Source of the DNA: Monomorium pharaonis
Lineage: Eukaryota > Arthropoda > Insecta > Hymenoptera > Formicidae
DNA length: 64,000 nucleotides
Direction of reading: 5' to 3'
Assembly (NCBI RefSeq): GCF_013373865.1
Contig: NC_050476.1
Location: 5,006,501 to 5,070,500 of the forward strand
Shown here: piece after piece, positions 1 through 13,400 of the stretch
Layout: every line of letters starts with the position of its first letter
How positions within the stretch are numbered: position 1 is the stretch's first letter
Translations under genes and position numbers: made by a program
Notes under the pieces: generated by a model
Told to the model about the DNA's origin: nothing
The model's input: the letters and a program-made list of their open reading frames with translations, nothing else
The model's database searches: none

Positions 1-3000
1 GGTTGTTATGTAGGTGTTCTTGAGTGTTTTCAAATTTTTAAATATAATTTTCTTTCTAAAATTTTTTAATACAATTCTTTTAATTTGACGTTACATTAGT
101 GAAAATATGGCAACGTCATTTATCACATTTAATTTATAAGCAGTTTTTTAAATAAATCATTTTTATTATTTATATTTTGTTTATGTTTTATTAAATTGCC
201 GAAATTTCTTATGTTAAAAGACGTATATGAATAAAGTCATGTGCTTTCTCTCCACTTTTTTAAACTAGAAAAAATCTTAAAAAGTTGACAGATACTTTTT
301 CTGAATTTTTTGTTTTTACAATAGAACTATATGAGATATCGTTATGTCATCCAAAGCTTGATGAATAATTGTATCGCTACGCGCGCAATTGCGTTTAATT
401 GATTATTTGTGAAGAAGCATAACCCGTATAATATGATACGGCACATTATTTTCCCGGGCGTTAAGCAATTAATGCGTCACGCATATTAACATTATTATTA
501 TTATTATTATTATTACCATCAATGACATAGCCATTTTGCTGCGGAAGTGATTAATCGCGTCGCTAGCATATTTCCGAAGGTTAGCGCACCCCTTTCGCGT
601 GGCTCGTCGCCCTCGGTGCAACGCCGTACGTAATTGCGCGTCATCGAATTAGCCGGTCCTGCCGGCCGACCGTGCAGATAGTTTCAACGATAAGAATCGA
701 ATTTCGTATACACGCCGTTGTCGAATAACCGACCCGATATACAAACCGGTGCATCGATAAGAGTCAAATTCTGCATGAACAAATCCCCGGTGTCGTGCCC
801 CGTTTATCGATCATTACGACCAAATGGCTAATTGTTTGTTAAATGCGAGACTTACCGTGGCCGATCCGGTATCTCATTCGCACGTGGTTTGGCTCGATAT
901 CGCGCTTTTCTAGCGGCCACCCGTGTCCGCAAAACGACGAACTTTATCGTCGTATTACCGCGCTGCGGCTTGCGGTACTAATACATACATTAACATACAG
1001 CACGTATTATTTATCTGGAATAATGCTAAATTTAGGACAAAGCATCCGTACAGTTTAGCTACCGCGCTAGTCCATTTGAGAATCAATCGTTCGACAGCCG
1101 TTTGTACCGTTAAAACACACCGTTTAGATTTCTGGAATTACGGGCTTATCTTGATAAAAACGAGATTTTTCACGGGAAGGAACAACGACCATCCATCACG
1201 CGTAATCTTTGACCCTGCAAATTAAAAGCGAATCGATCCTTTTTGTCGCCCTTTGCGTCCGCCCGCCAAATGCAAATCAGCCGAATTTCACCTGAAGGTA
1301 AAGTCCGAATAACGCCCGGCGCAATAACGATCGGACGGGAATACCGAACACAGGACGAGTCGAGAAGATGTAAAATACATTCGATCGGGCGGTTTCTGAC
1401 GAAACCCGGGCGAGTTTGCCCCACGATGGCAATCGATGGGACGGCGAAACGCAAGGCAGAAAATTGCATCGCGGTACGCGGGCCACGTCGTTCCCTCGCT
1501 CCTCGTAGATACAATGGGAAAGTTGAAATTCCCCGAAAGCGAATGTCAGTTAAACTAACGAACGAAACCCGGGGCTAAAAACAGAGCGCGAAAAATAGTC
1601 ACGAAAATGACATGCCGCGCGTGGCGCGGCGCGGCGCTGTAATTTCAGCAAATATTAATCCGCAGACGTCACTTCTCGTGCTGTAATTAACTTTGGCGAA
1701 ATTATTCCCGTCGAACTGTCGTAACGTAAGTGTCCCATCGGAAATAATTTGTCCAGTCAATGATGTAATTGTAGCCTTTTGCGAAATCTAATACTCGCAC
1801 AAATGAGTGCGATATCGCCTTTGACAGCGACACTCTCTTCGCCCTCTTTTGATCTTCTTATAGAAGGAAACTAATTTCCCTTTTGACACGCGGCGTTGCC
1901 TAAACACGGTTCGCCTTTGACCTTTCGCCTTTCGGCCTCCCCTTTTCACGATGTTCCACTTCTGTGTACGCAGACTGCGACGATTACCATTTTCAAACGT
2001 TTAGCCGCTTTTGCTCTCCCTCGTACACCGACCCAATTTCGCCCATGACGAGTTTCTTTGCCTTTTCTTTTCCCTTTCCGTTTAATTAAGCTACGGGCAT
2101 TAAGCAGGAGGAAGTTCCCATTTGTTATTCATTTTATCCGGCGAGCCTGCGCCTGCCTCGGTGTGGCATTGCAAAAACTGCCCGACAGTTGGGAGCTAAC
2201 TCCATTTTACCTATTGCTGTAGTTTCACGCAATATAAAACAAATACGATTGCTTTTACAAAAAGAAATTAATTAAAATATACTCCCCAATAAAAACATTT
2301 AATTAAAATGTATATCTTAATAAAAACATTTAAACGGATTACGTTTATCAAGAGCGAGTACAGCTTAAGTGCATTGTATAATTTTATCGAGCTATTTGCC
2401 GGGAAACTTTAAAATATAATGATTACATATTATTATGGCCAAGCTTGTAAAAGATTTATTAATCTGTTTTTATGCAGAAAATAAAGAATTATTAGTATTG
2501 AAAAAATATAAAAGGATTTAATTAGCTTATATTTCTACACGTGCGCGCGTATAGTTTATTTCTACAATACGCAATTAATCGCCGTGCATGTTAAGAATTA
2601 CAAATTATATTATGTTATGTTAATGTCTGCGCGTAAATCTCTCCAATTAGCAGTGCAACGTTACAGCGTGGCGATAGACAGGCGCAAGTGTGTACGTCCG
2701 TTACATTAAAATGCGAAAGAGTATTACGGCGCGCCAGCGAAAGCTCCGCGATTGGTGTTAATCCTTATCGGAATTGTCGTAATCGCAAATTATACGCGTG
2801 CGTCGCACCGTATCGGGGGAATTAATCCTCTTTCGAACTCGCAACTCGCGTCGTCGAAAACTTCGGCAAATCTCCGGGATCAAATGTACGGCGCAAAGGG
2901 CAATGCCCGTAATTAACGCGTTACAGTCACGCACTTTCGACATTAATCCCATCGGCGAATTGGATTTACGAATCGCGCGAGAGCGATTTTCGACATTCAC

Positions 3001-4560
3001 CTGTCGGCCGCGTCGTCATTTCATCAGGCAGGCTGCTGCATTTCTCCCCGTTGGTTCCCGGGTCGCATATTCCGTACTCCCCGAAACGTCCGCGTTTGAC
3101 ACATAATCACGGATCTCGCGCCGAGTTATCGGCGGTAACGACCCGTAAGGCCCGGCCTGGCGTACTTGTTAATCGTGCGGCTTTCGAGGGAACGCCAACG
3201 CCGGGGATTCGGATTAACGTGGCTCGCGGTAAACTTCATCAGCGTCAACTCGCGACGACGAGTTCCGGGGGCCGGCCGGCACGTTTGCTCTCGGCAGATA
3301 TTTGATCTCCGCACGGGATCGAGTCCGGCTGGCGCCGCCGGCGTTCCGGGCCACGATCCGCTTCCCTTGATACACCGAAATGGCGAACTAATAAACGCGA
3401 CATCGATACCCCGGAATGTGTGTACATACCTACGTATACGCGCGCGTATTGCCACGCACAAATGAGCGAACTCCCGAAACTTGCCGGGGTGCTTTTGGTG
3501 CCTTGCCGATAGCACCACACGACGACACTCATCCGCGAAACGTATACGTACTCATGCGTGTATACCTATGGCGTAATTACGTATCGTATGCTGCGATCCG
3601 ATGTTGCGATCGAAAAGCCGAGATTGCTGATATTTCCGGTATTCGCGTTGTCCCACTATCGCAATTGACGAATCGGCGTCCTCTATCTCGTAGAACTCGC
3701 TGAAAGGCTATTGGACGTAGAATTTGTAATTTTCCGCCTCCCTTCGTCGACGTGATCTTCGATATTTTTGGGAACGGTGTACTCGCTGACAAAGCCTCAA
3801 GGTATATTTGCAAGAGTGATTGCAGTATGAAACCAATATGTATTCGGGCACAGTCGAAAAGCGAAATGCAATAAAAATAAATAGTAATGTCGAATTTAGG
3901 TATTATTAGAATAGAATAAACCTCTTGATTTTTATATTTGTTTCTCGACTACATTTTTATGTGTATATATGAATTAATTAAAGATAAGCTTTATCCGATC
4001 ATAACTGGATCTTGGTTGTTGATATTTCTCTGGCATGATTTTATATACATTTTTAAGTTTGATTAATTTAATAAATTTATTGATTAAAATAACATGATAT
4101 TACATTACATTGTGTTATATTGTGATGTTATATATTTTAAAGTTTGTTAATTAATTTAGTAAACATATTAATTAATTTATGATATTATTCTTGGTTAACT
4201 TAAAACCGTATTTTAAGAATTAAAAATTTATTTGGCACGTAATTTCAGAGATAAACTTGAAAATATATATTTAAAATTAGACGAGAAATTATTGGATTCA
4301 GCTATAGATATAAAGCATTTTTATTAGTTGTGTTTATACATATCGGTCTACGTTCTATATTAAATATATATATATTTTTTTAATTAAAAAATATATGCAC
4401 AAATGTAAGTTTTTTGTCTTAAAGTGTCTCTAAAAATATACAGCAGATATTTGTGATGCTTTATCAGAATTATTGGAACGCAAACTAACGTGGGTACCAT
4501 TTTCGGCGCATTTGCCGCAGAGTTCTGCGGGCATTCACCGCGCTGCAAACAGACATTAAT
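1..4560. other. Non-coding upstream sequence with two CpG-rich blocks
   Basis: AT-rich flanks enclose CpG-rich blocks at about 550-2060 and 2650-3720. A short (ATT)n array sits at 491-515. The open frames in both strands of the CpG blocks are about 70-130 codons, overlap each other, are rich in Arg/Ser/Pro, and show no domain or convincing splice sites. No gene seen. Confidence 0.6.
491..515. repeat. (ATT)n microsatellite
   Basis: About eight ATT units. Confidence 0.95.
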
Positions 4561-4594
4561 TGGTATCATCGTCGCGTTGTCGCGTTAAGAAGCG

Positions 4595-4643
4595 AGCCCG
4601 GATCCGCACCGGGTAACTCGGGCTTAGGCGGTCCGAAACCGCC
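4595..4643. repeat. Cluster of GC-rich hairpins
   Basis: AGCCCG (4595-4600) can pair with CGGGCT (4619-4624), or alternatively CCCGG (4597-4601) with CCGGG (4609-4613). A second hairpin, GGCGGT/ACCGCC with loop CCGAA, follows at 4627-4643. Two adjacent stems in one CpG-rich stretch could be a structured RNA or DNA element, but no tRNA or other family is recognisable. Confidence 0.5.
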
Positions 4644-6530
4644 GGAAATCCGTTTTCAGTCCCAGAGCGAAACCGCACTGTTCTCCAAGACGCCGCCGCT
4701 ACCAAGCGAGCCGGGCCACGGTCTGGTGATCACGACTTTACGCGAGTTCCTAGCACCCTGTAAACACTTAAGCTTCTCGCTACAGCCGCCAGCCGCAAAC
4801 TTGCATCTTGAATAAATATGACTGCGTCTTACGTTCCCTATATAAGTGCAGTTCCCTCGAGGGAAAATAGCCTAAACTTGACCGCGCACTCGTTACTTTT
4901 TAATGCGGCAGCACACAATGGCAATGGCAATAAATATTTCCAGGATATTTCCATTGCGAGCGCCGCGGGGAACGTTTTCAGGATGCGTTATTATTACGGC
5001 AATGATAAAACAGAGACTTCTGTAGAGAATCTTCCAATATTACGCGTCGTGGTAATTATTTCGTGGCATCAAATGACTTCGCTTTTAATTGAAATAGGAA
5101 ACGGGGAAACACGCATTTAACGTTAAAAACGCAAACGGAAAAGGTTAGTCTTTGGTAGTTATGAATTTTATGAGATAACTCCGCGATATAATGGACGACG
5201 CGACTACGGCGAGGAAGAGATAAGAGGAACAGCGCGCTTGAAAAAACACACATCGCGATTGCAGTCATGCGCGCATAAAGAGTCTGCGATAATTGATGCG
5301 AACGTCAATGGGGAACGATTTCACTTTGTTGCCCGCTTGTTTCTATTCCCGATAATATAACAGCCCGTTTTTCTCGCGCGCTACAATTCTACTCGCAGGC
5401 TTTATCATTCGCACGCGTTTTACTCACGAGCTTTATTATAGCGACTATCGCGGCCGCGATCGTAACGTCCGAGCGCCGATTCGCGTCCGCTCGTCGACGC
5501 GACGAGTGTGTATGCATCGATTCATGCCGATTTGAAAGCAACCGATTTATTGTCCTCTGCACTGACCCGTGCATTAGAGCCAGTTCCATTGGAACGAATC
5601 GAGGCTTTTCGCGCCCGCTCGGCGTCAAAGCCATTCCCAACTCTGTTCGGCCGCATTGTTAACTAACGATGTGCGCTTTATGCGCACTGGAAACAATGTA
5701 AACACGTTATACCACTCGTCGGAGCGGACAAATGGACGCGTCCCCTTTCTGTCCGGCGATCGGTTCCATCGTCCAGTCGCGTAAAACACGTCGCGTTAGA
5801 TTCCATCGCGATTTTATGTTTTGTGTTCGTATGGTTTAAGATCGATTCACGTTATATTTGATGTTAACAAATTTGTACCCAGACCGCGGCTGATCGACCA
5901 CAGTATAGTCAAATACGTATTAAAATGATATCAATCTGTGTGTTCGATCGAATTCGTGGACGGCGATGTACTTTGCTGCTCTTAAAAAAATAACACTGAC
6001 AAAAAAGTTTTGATCAAGTAAATATAATTAGTGTTTCTTATCATTTTTTCACACATCAATTCCAAATCTATACATAAAAATATTCAATTATATCTTTTCA
6101 TAATGATATATCGCCATCCGGCAAACGTTAGAACTTGAGCGAGTTATTACGATAATTTCGAGCCGGAATAGGCACATATATATTGGCCTTATCGGGAAGG
6201 AATAATTTCGTCGAGAGAATAGTCGCCCTCAATATCCCCTTCGTCTGGAAGGTTTCCGTCTTCCAGATTTCGGTTATCAGCCCCTTCGTCGCAGACTGTG
6301 ATAGACGTTGGACCAAGTACGCCGTTATCGTTATCGCGACAAATCACTAGTCGTCCGATCACTCTGTCGCTGCGTATCCCGTCGGCACGAGCACCATTTT
6401 TCCCGGTGCACGGTAGCGGATATTTCCCTCCATTTTTTTGCGAAGGACGATTCGACGTCATCGGTCTTGAAGAAGAGGGCTGACATCGCCTGGAGGAATT
6501 TAGTCCTGTGACTTGAAAGTGGCTTCTCAA

Positions 6531-6580
6531 CAAGAGAGAGAAAGAAAGAGAGAGAGAGAGAGAGAGGGGGGGAGAGAGAG
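6531..6580. repeat. (GA)n purine tract
   Basis: An imperfect GA run with a G-rich interruption, within a longer purine-rich stretch that continues toward 6850. Confidence 0.9.
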
Positions 6581-7998
6581 TCGCACGATCTTTGCAAAAG
6601 CACTAGACTTAAGTCGCGCAGTACACTTTTCTACCTACCTCCTAGCGGAGTCTTATCTTACCTCGCTTGAGCGAAGCAAAACACGAAGAAGAGGATATGC
6701 CTTCGGTACACATGAGCACCTATGCGTTACTCCACTGCTACCAAAGGCTGCGAGAGAATGAAGACAAAGATGAAAAAAGAGACGAGAGAGGAAGAGGAAA
6801 GGGAGAGAGTGAGCAAAGCGGAGAGAAGCTGTTCCGCAGAAGATGACAAGGTGCGGATAGAAGTGAGTATATACAAAATTTAAGGGACCACTTAAAAATC
6901 GATATCCGCGCGTTGCATCTTATCCATCGCGAGTTGACATTTATAGCAATGCGGTGGTAAATATTTTATTCCAGACGATATCTCTCTTCGTGATCGCACA
7001 GCGAAAGGGTAATATTAATACTCTTGTTAGTCTAATCTCGCAACAGATTGACGTTGCAAAGCCTACGGCGTGTAAGTAGATGAAACGTAATTTTTAACTG
7101 TGATATGGTGGCAATTGCGAGGTGTTTCTCTTTTAAAGAAATATTTCTTTTTATTTCTGATAAAAAGTTTTTCTGATAAAATACAGTATTCAATTATAAG
7201 CAATAAATCTGATTTGTAATAATTATAATTACTATGATACTACTCTGGATATACTATATTGCTGTTCTAATAGAAATCGTGTTATTTATTTAAATCGTAT
7301 CGCATATATAGTATTTTTTCTTGTAAAATGAAATAATCACTTGAAAAATATCGACACAACAAACCCGCGCAGATAAAATACGCAACGTTGGATATACACA
7401 TGGCCGAACATAGGATGCTTTGTTGTTAGATAAATAAAAACTGATTTTTACATATTAAAAAAAATACTGGTAGTTTACTCCGTAACTGCTGGATTCTTGT
7501 TGAATCCATATATGTTATTTATCCATCTACTGATAACAAATTTCCTTTAGGCGAAATTTATCGTGGCTATATAAAAATATGATGGATCAAAGTAAACAGT
7601 AAATATAATATTACAATGTTTCCGCGATTCTGTGTCGACGGTATTTAAAAATTATTTTTTTTTAATCTTTCGTATTTTTCTTTTAATTTTTCTTTATAGT
7701 ATATCCTATATGAGTAATTAGACGTCTGGTTTTGTCTGAACAATATTTTCGTAGAAAAGTCTTTTGAAAAATTTGAATTTTCTAACTCGTCGAGCTTATT
7801 TTACTTTGCCCTGAGCAAAAAAAATCGACAAAAATATCTTTCATACACGTTCATGCGTGCATCCCAACAAAGTTATATACTAGAGAGAGAGAAAAGAAAA
7901 AGATAAGAAAAAATAACAGATGTATTTTTTAAATATTTATTTATTTAAACTTGAAATTAACAGAATATCACAACCTACAAAATATCGGAGTATAAATA

Positions 7999-8019
7999 AT
8001 ATATATATATATATATATA
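7999..8019. repeat. (AT)n microsatellite
   Basis: An alternating AT run of about ten units. Confidence 0.93.
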
Positions 8020-8194
8020 GATCAAACGAAAGATATAAAATAATGCAATCGTGATACGTTACTTATGAGATAAATTCTGAGGATTATTCGTTCGCATAAA
8101 TAAGATACAATGCGGTCAACAGATATTCATCGTGTATGTAGGAGGAGGAAGGAGGGAAAAGTAAATACGGTTAAATGAAATGCGGAGAATTGAA

Positions 8195-8235
8195 GAACGG
8201 AATACAAGAAGCTACTTAAGTATAGCAGCCGCATT
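8195..8235. repeat. Dispersed repeat, copy 1 (related to 9347-9388)
   Basis: GGAATACAA (8199-8207) and CTACTTAAG (8212-8220) followed by TAT and CCG recur in the same order and spacing at 9352-9388. The copies are about 1.15 kb apart in the same orientation and clearly diverged. Confidence 0.5.
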
Positions 8236-8947
8236 CCGCGTATCACGACGACGCTTCATAAATACAGAGGGTCGCATTTACATCCAATCGCCGATGAATT
8301 GAGAAGAAGGAAACGAAGGGTACGACAGACATGTCCGAGAACGCGGAGGACAAATTGCGGAGGTAGTGCGTAGTCGTGCGACAGGAGTCTGAATATCGTG
8401 GAGGGATACGCGCATTTTCCTTCGGACAGCCTTACGTCGCGTCGACGCGGCGTGAAAAAGCAAATGCCGTGGAAATACCGTGCGGCGTGTACATACGGGA
8501 ATACATAGCGCAAGGGAGATATAAGGCACGACAGAAGGAAGCGATGTTCCTTGCAAGGGGACAACGTGTAGACGACGAAAGCGCGAGGATTTGCTTGAGA
8601 TTTATGATTACTCGCAGCGCTTGCACACGGAAATGTAAAGTGCGAGGGTAAATACAAAACACGAGAGTGTAGAGCTATATAAATAAATATCAGATAGAAA
8701 AAAGTCATCTCTCCGGAAGCATGACGGCGAGCTGCATATAAAATATAAAAATGTGTACACATACAAACGTAAATATTCAGTCGATAAAGTACATATTTAA
8801 ACTACATGCATAACATACACACGTGGTATATCTGCCAGCTATTGCTATATTACAGTATTACTGTTTGGCTTTATTTAATATCAAGGTAAGGTTGCATATC
8901 GGCCGGTCTCTTGATATTTTCGGTAACGGAATTTGTTCAACAATTTC

Positions 8948-8965
8948 AAAAAAAAAAAAAAAAAA
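8948..8965. repeat. Poly(A) run
   Basis: Eighteen consecutive A residues. No retrogene or SINE body is recognisable upstream. Confidence 0.9.
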
Positions 8966-9346
8966 CCAAATAATGGAATATATTCAACGGAATATGTATC
9001 ATTTATACAATCTGGTTCGTTGAGTAAATGCGACGCGTGATCGATACGATACAAATGTTCAACAGCATGCTCGGTGTCACGTATGTACGGCCCGTTAAAC
9101 ATGAAACGCGAGCGGGACGACCGCAATTCGTAGTCAGTGGAAAATGTCCGGCAATGACGGGGAATATCCGTGGAGTAGCAGCCGCGCGCGTATTTCATTT
9201 CAGCGAGACACACGTGCTGTTAAGGGATGCATTTCGGGACCTGCGCCACAGCCCAGGAGGATACCGCGACCCGGAAAGTGTAAGACGCTGTTGGGAGGGA
9301 CTCGCGTCTCCTTTGGTGGTTGGGAGGACAAAGTGTGGATGAAAGA

Positions 9347-9388
9347 AGAGTGGAATACAAAGTCCTACTTAAGGTATCCTCCGACCGC
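9347..9388. repeat. Dispersed repeat, copy 2 (related to 8195-8235)
   Basis: GGAATACAA (9352-9360) and CTACTTAAG (9365-9373) followed by GTATCCTCCGACCG match the segment at 8195-8235. Confidence 0.5.
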
Positions 9389-10378
9389 AGTGCGCGCGGC
9401 GCTCCTTTGAGATTTACTTCGCACGTCTAGCTTGGAAGATTTACCTTTTAGAAGTTACCTCGCGGTGCTCGCACTTAGGGATTCCCATGTCCTGTGGCGT
9501 GATTTAATCGGTGAGCATTAGCATAGTCCTCCCGGATGAATCGAGGGAGAGCAACGTGGTATTAGGATTATCAGTATAACGATCTAAAAAAAATTTTCAT
9601 ATCAAGCAACATGTTAGGACAGGAGCGCCGACTTCTCCGACCTGCACTGAAGGCTGATATTTGCAAAATCTTAAAGTTGTACGGCGGCTCCGAACTTGTC
9701 TGGGTGATAAATATGGTTATAATCAGCCGCCGAAAGACTTTGCAATGGTAAATATTCAGAACGGCAAACGAGGAGAGAGAGGGAGGGAGACCCAAACGAA
9801 AGAAACTTGGCTTTTTCTTTCCGAGGCGGCCTTTGATGTTTCCACTCTTGAAATTCGAACCCGTAGGTTTATGAGAAATTAGCTTGACGATTGCAAGCAG
9901 CTTGAGAGGAATTATAATCCCAAAGGTAATTAATTTTTATATCTTAGATATTTCTCTCTCGCCTTAGAAGAACATTCATATATGCATTTCTTGTAGAGAA
10001 TGCATTTCATGTATGCATTTCTTCCACTCATTTCCAACTCGGTTCGTCTTCGAGAGAGTACCATTTTATGAAATTTTCTAGATTCGTCGATTCTTCTACA
10101 CTGATCTCTAGACCAAGTGTCGTATATGGAAAATAAATTTATTTTGATTTTTTGCATTACATTAATCATTTGCTTTAAAATAAATAGCCAATTCGATTTT
10201 TATTAAATCTGATATTTTGACTCTATTCTATATGATAAATAGTCGACATTGAATGTAAAACACAGGTCGTAATTATAATTAAATGTTATATTAATATGAA
10301 AATAGGAGATAAATAGAATGAGGAATTATTAAAAAATATTTATATAAGCAATTATCTTACGTATAACAAATTATTTAA

Positions 10379-10384
<6 letters not shown>

Positions 10385-10414
<30 letters not shown>
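10385..10414. repeat. (AT)n microsatellite
   Basis: An alternating AT run of about 15 units. Confidence 0.95.
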
Positions 10415-10417
<3 letters not shown>

Positions 10418-13400
10418 ATAATATCTCTCAAGAGTTTGTTATAATTTAGACGATTACACGTGTGATCAAGCGTTTTTATCTATGATACAATAAATATTAC
10501 ATACATACAATATGTGATTAGCGAATATTAAATTATTTCCACAAATTCAATTTATTGCGTATTAATGGAAATAATCACATGTAGGTTTATCCTATAAATG
10601 CAGCTCTCAATGTTCAGAGTATATTATACAAAACACCTAAATCTGCCACACCCTCTGGCGATACAATATAATATATTTTACTTCACAATGCATTACATTC
10701 ATTCAAATTTAAATATGTTTTTAGTAAAATTCATACATGGAGATTTTTTTTAGAATATAAACATTTTGAAGATAACTATCTATTCTTTTTGTAATTGTAA
10801 ACTTTGTACTTTTAAACTTTTTATAAATATTTATTTTTAAGTTGAATACAGAAATGAATCTGAATGGATTTGATTACGTAAATGGAAAAAACGCATTTTT
10901 GAAATGTTAGATATTTTTACAATAACAAATGCAGTGGTAATGTGTAATACAGATATGTGTAATAAAACCTGAAATATGATCTCGCGTTACGCATACACAT
11001 ACAAAGAGCTCTTTACTGATTAAATCTTTATTTAAAAAAACCATGTCTCTTTATATGTACATATGTATTATCTGGTTTAAAAATGGACATAAAAATAACT
11101 GAAAAAATACATCATAACTATATGGAAAAGTAATTCAACGAATAGATGTTTTAATCGAATTAAGATTTTAATTTAAAGGATTTGAATTAAATGACGATTT
11201 AACAAAACCAGTTTCCATTCATCTCGTTTGTTATCAAATGAAATATTCCTATCGCTATAGAAACTGTAGAATGAAAGTATGCGGTTTATTTAATTCCGCG
11301 CGGAGCGCCGTTACCTTGGTGGTGAATTTTACCCCCGTGATGACGCGGGCCATCAAAAATTATGGTCGTCCTATATTATGATACGACCAGGGCGGCAGGC
11401 ACGAGCGAGCCTGTGCTCCCGGCGAGCTTAATTAATTCGCGTTTTTCCTCGTAACACGCGAATTTGTGGTGCGAAATCTCGGGTTAAAATCGCAGAGGCC
11501 CGCAGCGGCGGCGGCGACGGTTCGTCGGAATTCAAAGGGATTCCACCACGCCACGGTTTAACATAATCACGTTCGCTCGTGACGCTCTCGAAAATCGAGA
11601 TGTCAGTAGTTGCGGATGAGGAAGGAGAGGATTGGCATTACAATGGGAAAACTGAGATGTCCCCAGGATGTGGAGAGCGCATCCGACTTAGCTCGCTCGC
11701 ACCCTCCGGCGACCCTGGGACCATCTCGTTCTCGATCAATGCCTCACCGCCGAAAGGGCGATATTATCGAGATTCTACGAGTCCGATTGTCGACCCCTTT
11801 CCATTTCCTCCGCCACGGGGGTTATCGACACCCTGTCAACCGTTTCGCGTTTCTCCATGCAGGATGTCCCACTTACGGAGTCGATTTCCGATGGACAATA
11901 ACATGACCTTTAATGGAGGTGCGGGAAAGATGCCAACGGGCGACACCTGGACGCTATCGCGACTGCGGTTTCGCGAGTATATAATTACGTTGCATGTGCG
12001 AAGACACAGTGCGGGGAGAGCCTTTCGGCAAGTGTATCGGAAATTTGGCGGATTCGCCGCTTATCGGCGGCTGCCTTCGGCGGTTGTAGATTCACGATCG
12101 TTGATATTAATCCCAATGTGGTTAAGGTAAATTGGAACGAAGTGCGCGATGAAATGTGGATTTATTTTTTCTTTACTTTTTCGAGAATTTTCTACCGCGG
12201 AACAGATCGCCGCAATAGAGATTCGCATTTAAATTTACAACTTTAAATTTGAATTTGACAAAAGCGACATCCACTATTATTTTGAACTTTACGGGGACGA
12301 AGTACAACGAGAATAAATATTTCAAAATCTGCTGAATTATCGTACGCGTTTCTCCTCACCATCCTCCGTAATTATTTTACTGTGTTATCGTGAAACGTGA
12401 CTGTGCGCCACGGGCCAGTTCGTCAGCGCACAAACGAAATTTTTAATTCGTGCGACAGACCAAGTAAAAACGTACTTGACGAGCTTCCGACTGCTTTATC
12501 TGTATTGCAACAGATATTTCACTTTGTTGCAGACCGCGGCTTTTCGTTCTAGTTAACTCCAAAATAAAAAGGACACATTTATATTTATATAATTTCATGG
12601 TAAATTATTTTAATTAAGCAAAAGAGAACAAGCATTAATATCTCTAATAATGTTTGATTATTCGAGAAAAGTCACAGGCATGTGAAAGATGAAAGCTTAA
12701 TCTGTTAATTATAATAAGCTTATTATGTGCGAGGATCTATCTTTCCAAAAATTTCTTTTTATTCACGTTGAACCTTCATCTCAAGAATGCAATAATGTCA
12801 TCACATATAACATGAACTTTAATGGTCATTATTCATTTCTTTTGCTCCACCGTACCCTTTGAAAAAATATTGCCGCGCGATTTGTGCGTAGGCGAACGTT
12901 CCTTCGTTGAGCGTGTGTATTTTGCGAAATACAATCCGCAGCGATTTCATACGAACCTATGAATTCTATTGTTGAGTTCCCGTGCGTACACTCGCAAGAC
13001 CACACACCGTATTCTCGTGCGATGAATTATTCTTTCGGTATCCCGTGCGTGAGAGTGTACACGTCGAAAACAAACAACCATACTTACCAATCTGGCAAAC
13101 GTTAACGAGCAAAAAATTTTTTTTCATCGCGGGGAATTGCGATGAAAGAGGTTGCAGCAGCAGGAATAAAGGGATTAATTCATTCATTTATTTAATAAAC
13201 GACTGCGTGAAAATAGGAAGGCACATGCATGAGAATTAAAAGTATTAAATATCACGTTGCACAAGATTCATGTTTCACGCTGATACAATACGGATTTAAT
13301 GAAATATCAAATCTAAATTATACTTTCATTTTGCGCGCGAGCACTCAAAATTTCACCGCCTCTCCCTTCCTGTCCTACTTTCAATACCATTGTCAGATTA

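Larger units (their letters stand above)
4561..11280. other. Non-coding sequence; hairpin cluster, purine tract and a dispersed repeat pair
   Basis: GC-rich stretches at 4490-5950, 8220-8640 and 9030-9500 are separated by AT-rich DNA. Identifiable items are a GC hairpin cluster at 4595-4643, a GA-rich tract at 6531-6580, an (AT)n run at 7999-8019, a poly(A) run at 8948-8965, a pair of related segments at 8195-8235 and 9347-9388, and (AT)n at 10385-10414. The 168-codon minus-strand frame at 8256-8762 has no recognisable features. No gene seen. Confidence 0.55.

Noticed and set aside
8256..8762. 168-codon minus-strand frame with hydrophobic stretches
   Set aside because: Three other frames are open over the same CpG-rich block, no signal peptide or domain pattern is coherent, and no splice or promoter context supports it.
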